64,000 nucleotides of DNA, taken from contig NZ_JAFBBQ010000001.1 of assembly GCF_016907255.1 (NCBI RefSeq), positions 806,001 through 870,000 on the forward strand. The letters are read 5' to 3'. Positions within the stretch are counted from its first letter, which is position 1. Each line of letters begins with the position of its first letter. The DNA comes from Microbacterium keratanolyticum. Lineage in GTDB: Bacteria > Actinomycetota > Actinomycetes > Actinomycetales > Microbacteriaceae. Positions 63,596-64,000 of this stretch are shown piece after piece. The notes under the pieces were generated by a model. The model was not told the DNA's origin. It saw only the letters and a program-made list of their open reading frames with translations, and did no database searches. Made by a program: the position numbers and the translations under genes.

Positions 63596-63616
63596 GTTGA
63601 CATGAAGTCACAGACT
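63586..63616 (+). promoter_or_regulatory. MerR-type promoter with long spacer for the oxidoreductase
   Basis: On the plus strand TTGACT (63586-63591) and CAGACT (63611-63616) are separated by 19 nt, the extended spacer used by MerR activators. The spacer is filled by the inverted repeat TGACTTCATGT, 2 nt, ACATGAAGTCA (63587-63610), 11-bp perfect arms. This would let the MerR-type protein control the plus-strand oxidoreductase, and its own minus-strand start overlaps the site. Confidence 0.75.
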
Positions 63617-63665
63617 GACGGAAACCGCAAGAGGGCGCCTGGTGCGCAGACGAGAGGACGATGAG

Positions 63666-64000
63666 ATGAACGACGTGATCGTGATCGGTGGCGGGCCCGC
63701 AGGACTGCAGGCTGCCTTGACTCTCGGCCGGATGCACCGCAGCGTCGTGCTGCTCGATTCCGGCGAGTACCGCAACGCCGGGGTGCGGCACATGCACAAC
63801 ATGATCGGCAATGACGGGCGCGACCCCGGAGACCTGCGCGCCGCGGCACGTCGCGAGCTCACTGCCTACCCGACCGTGTCGATCCGCGACATCGCCGCGA
63901 GCGAGGTGACGGGAAGCGCGGGCGAGTTCGCGGTGCGCCTCGCGGACGGCTCCGACATCCACGCACGGCATGTGCTGCTCGCAACGGGGATCGCGGATGA
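63666..64000 (+). CDS. NAD(P)/FAD-dependent oxidoreductase, thioredoxin-reductase-like (partial, 3' end outside window)
   Basis: First 111 residues. MNDVIVIGGGPAGLQAALTLGRM is the FAD-binding GxGxxG fold and HARHVLLATGIAD the second conserved part. The redox CxxC site of true thioredoxin reductases lies beyond the window edge and cannot be checked. The adjacent MerR-type regulator and its palindrome suggest redox or metal-stress control. The start at 63666 follows GAGAGGACGATGAG. Confidence 0.85.
   Translation, partial: MNDVIVIGGGPAGLQAALTLGRMHRSVVLLDSGEYRNAGVRHMHNMIGNDGRDPGDLRAAARRELTAYPTVSIRDIAASEVTGSAGEFAVRLADGSDIHARHVLLATGIAD

Overview
The window looks like a chromosomal segment of a high-GC actinobacterium, most likely Microbacteriaceae (a Microbacterium-like organism). 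This is inferred from the high GC content, frequent GTG/TTG starts, actinobacterial RpoB/RpoC with rpoB next to rpoC, sugar importers encoded without their own ATPase, and menaquinone (men) genes near a System II cytochrome c biogenesis (ccs) operon. I see no prophage, insertion sequence, CRISPR array or replication origin. Genes are dense: no stretch over 300 bases lacks a gene, and the longest gaps (about 250 nt) lie upstream of rpoB and between the chitinase and the TPR-like gene.

Layout. 1-7 kb: a partial membrane protein resembling the membrane domain of glycerophosphodiester phosphodiesterases, a family III CoA-transferase, a DUF4184 membrane protein, tyrS with a membrane protein and a SatD-type regulator, and a BASS-family transporter. 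7-15 kb: an alpha-glucan/maltodextrin operon on the minus strand (binding lipoprotein, MalF- and MalG-type permeases, a secreted GH13 amylase lipoprotein, a cytosolic GH13 hydrolase and a nucleotidyltransferase), driven by a promoter with a LacI-type operator. 15-25 kb: tRNA-Tyr, a PfkB kinase, a small lipoprotein, then rpoB-rpoC. 25-40 kb: a peptide ABC importer, a PfkB kinase, an RpiR/SIS regulator, a NagZ-like GH3 enzyme with a sugar ABC importer, a spermidine-synthase-like protein and a GH18 chitinase. Together this reads as an amino-sugar/cell-wall and chitin scavenging block. A perfect ACTGG-N6-CCAGT inverted repeat (DasR-site-like) lies upstream of the chitinase.

40-46 kb: TPR-like protein, SprT metallopeptidase, a small hypothetical, an FtsX-type ABC exporter and the two-component system beside it. 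46-51 kb: menE-menB, a lipoprotein cyclophilin, a HAAS/PadR pair and menC. 51-57 kb: a TetR regulator divergent from a coupled pair, an MMPL transporter and a YhgE/Pip protein. The MMPL protein carries a C-terminal domain that looks like a degenerate ABC ATPase; I consider this the most unusual feature of the window. 57-63 kb: a Rid-family protein, a PLDc_N/SHOCT protein, the ccs operon (phosphatase, TlpA/ResA, CcdA, ResB, CcsB) and a DUF5684 protein. The right edge holds a MerR regulator divergent from a partial FAD-dependent oxidoreductase, with a long palindrome in a 19-nt promoter spacer.

Many neighbouring genes overlap by ATGA or GTGA, so operon assignments are usually clear. Three convergent gene pairs overlap tail to tail.
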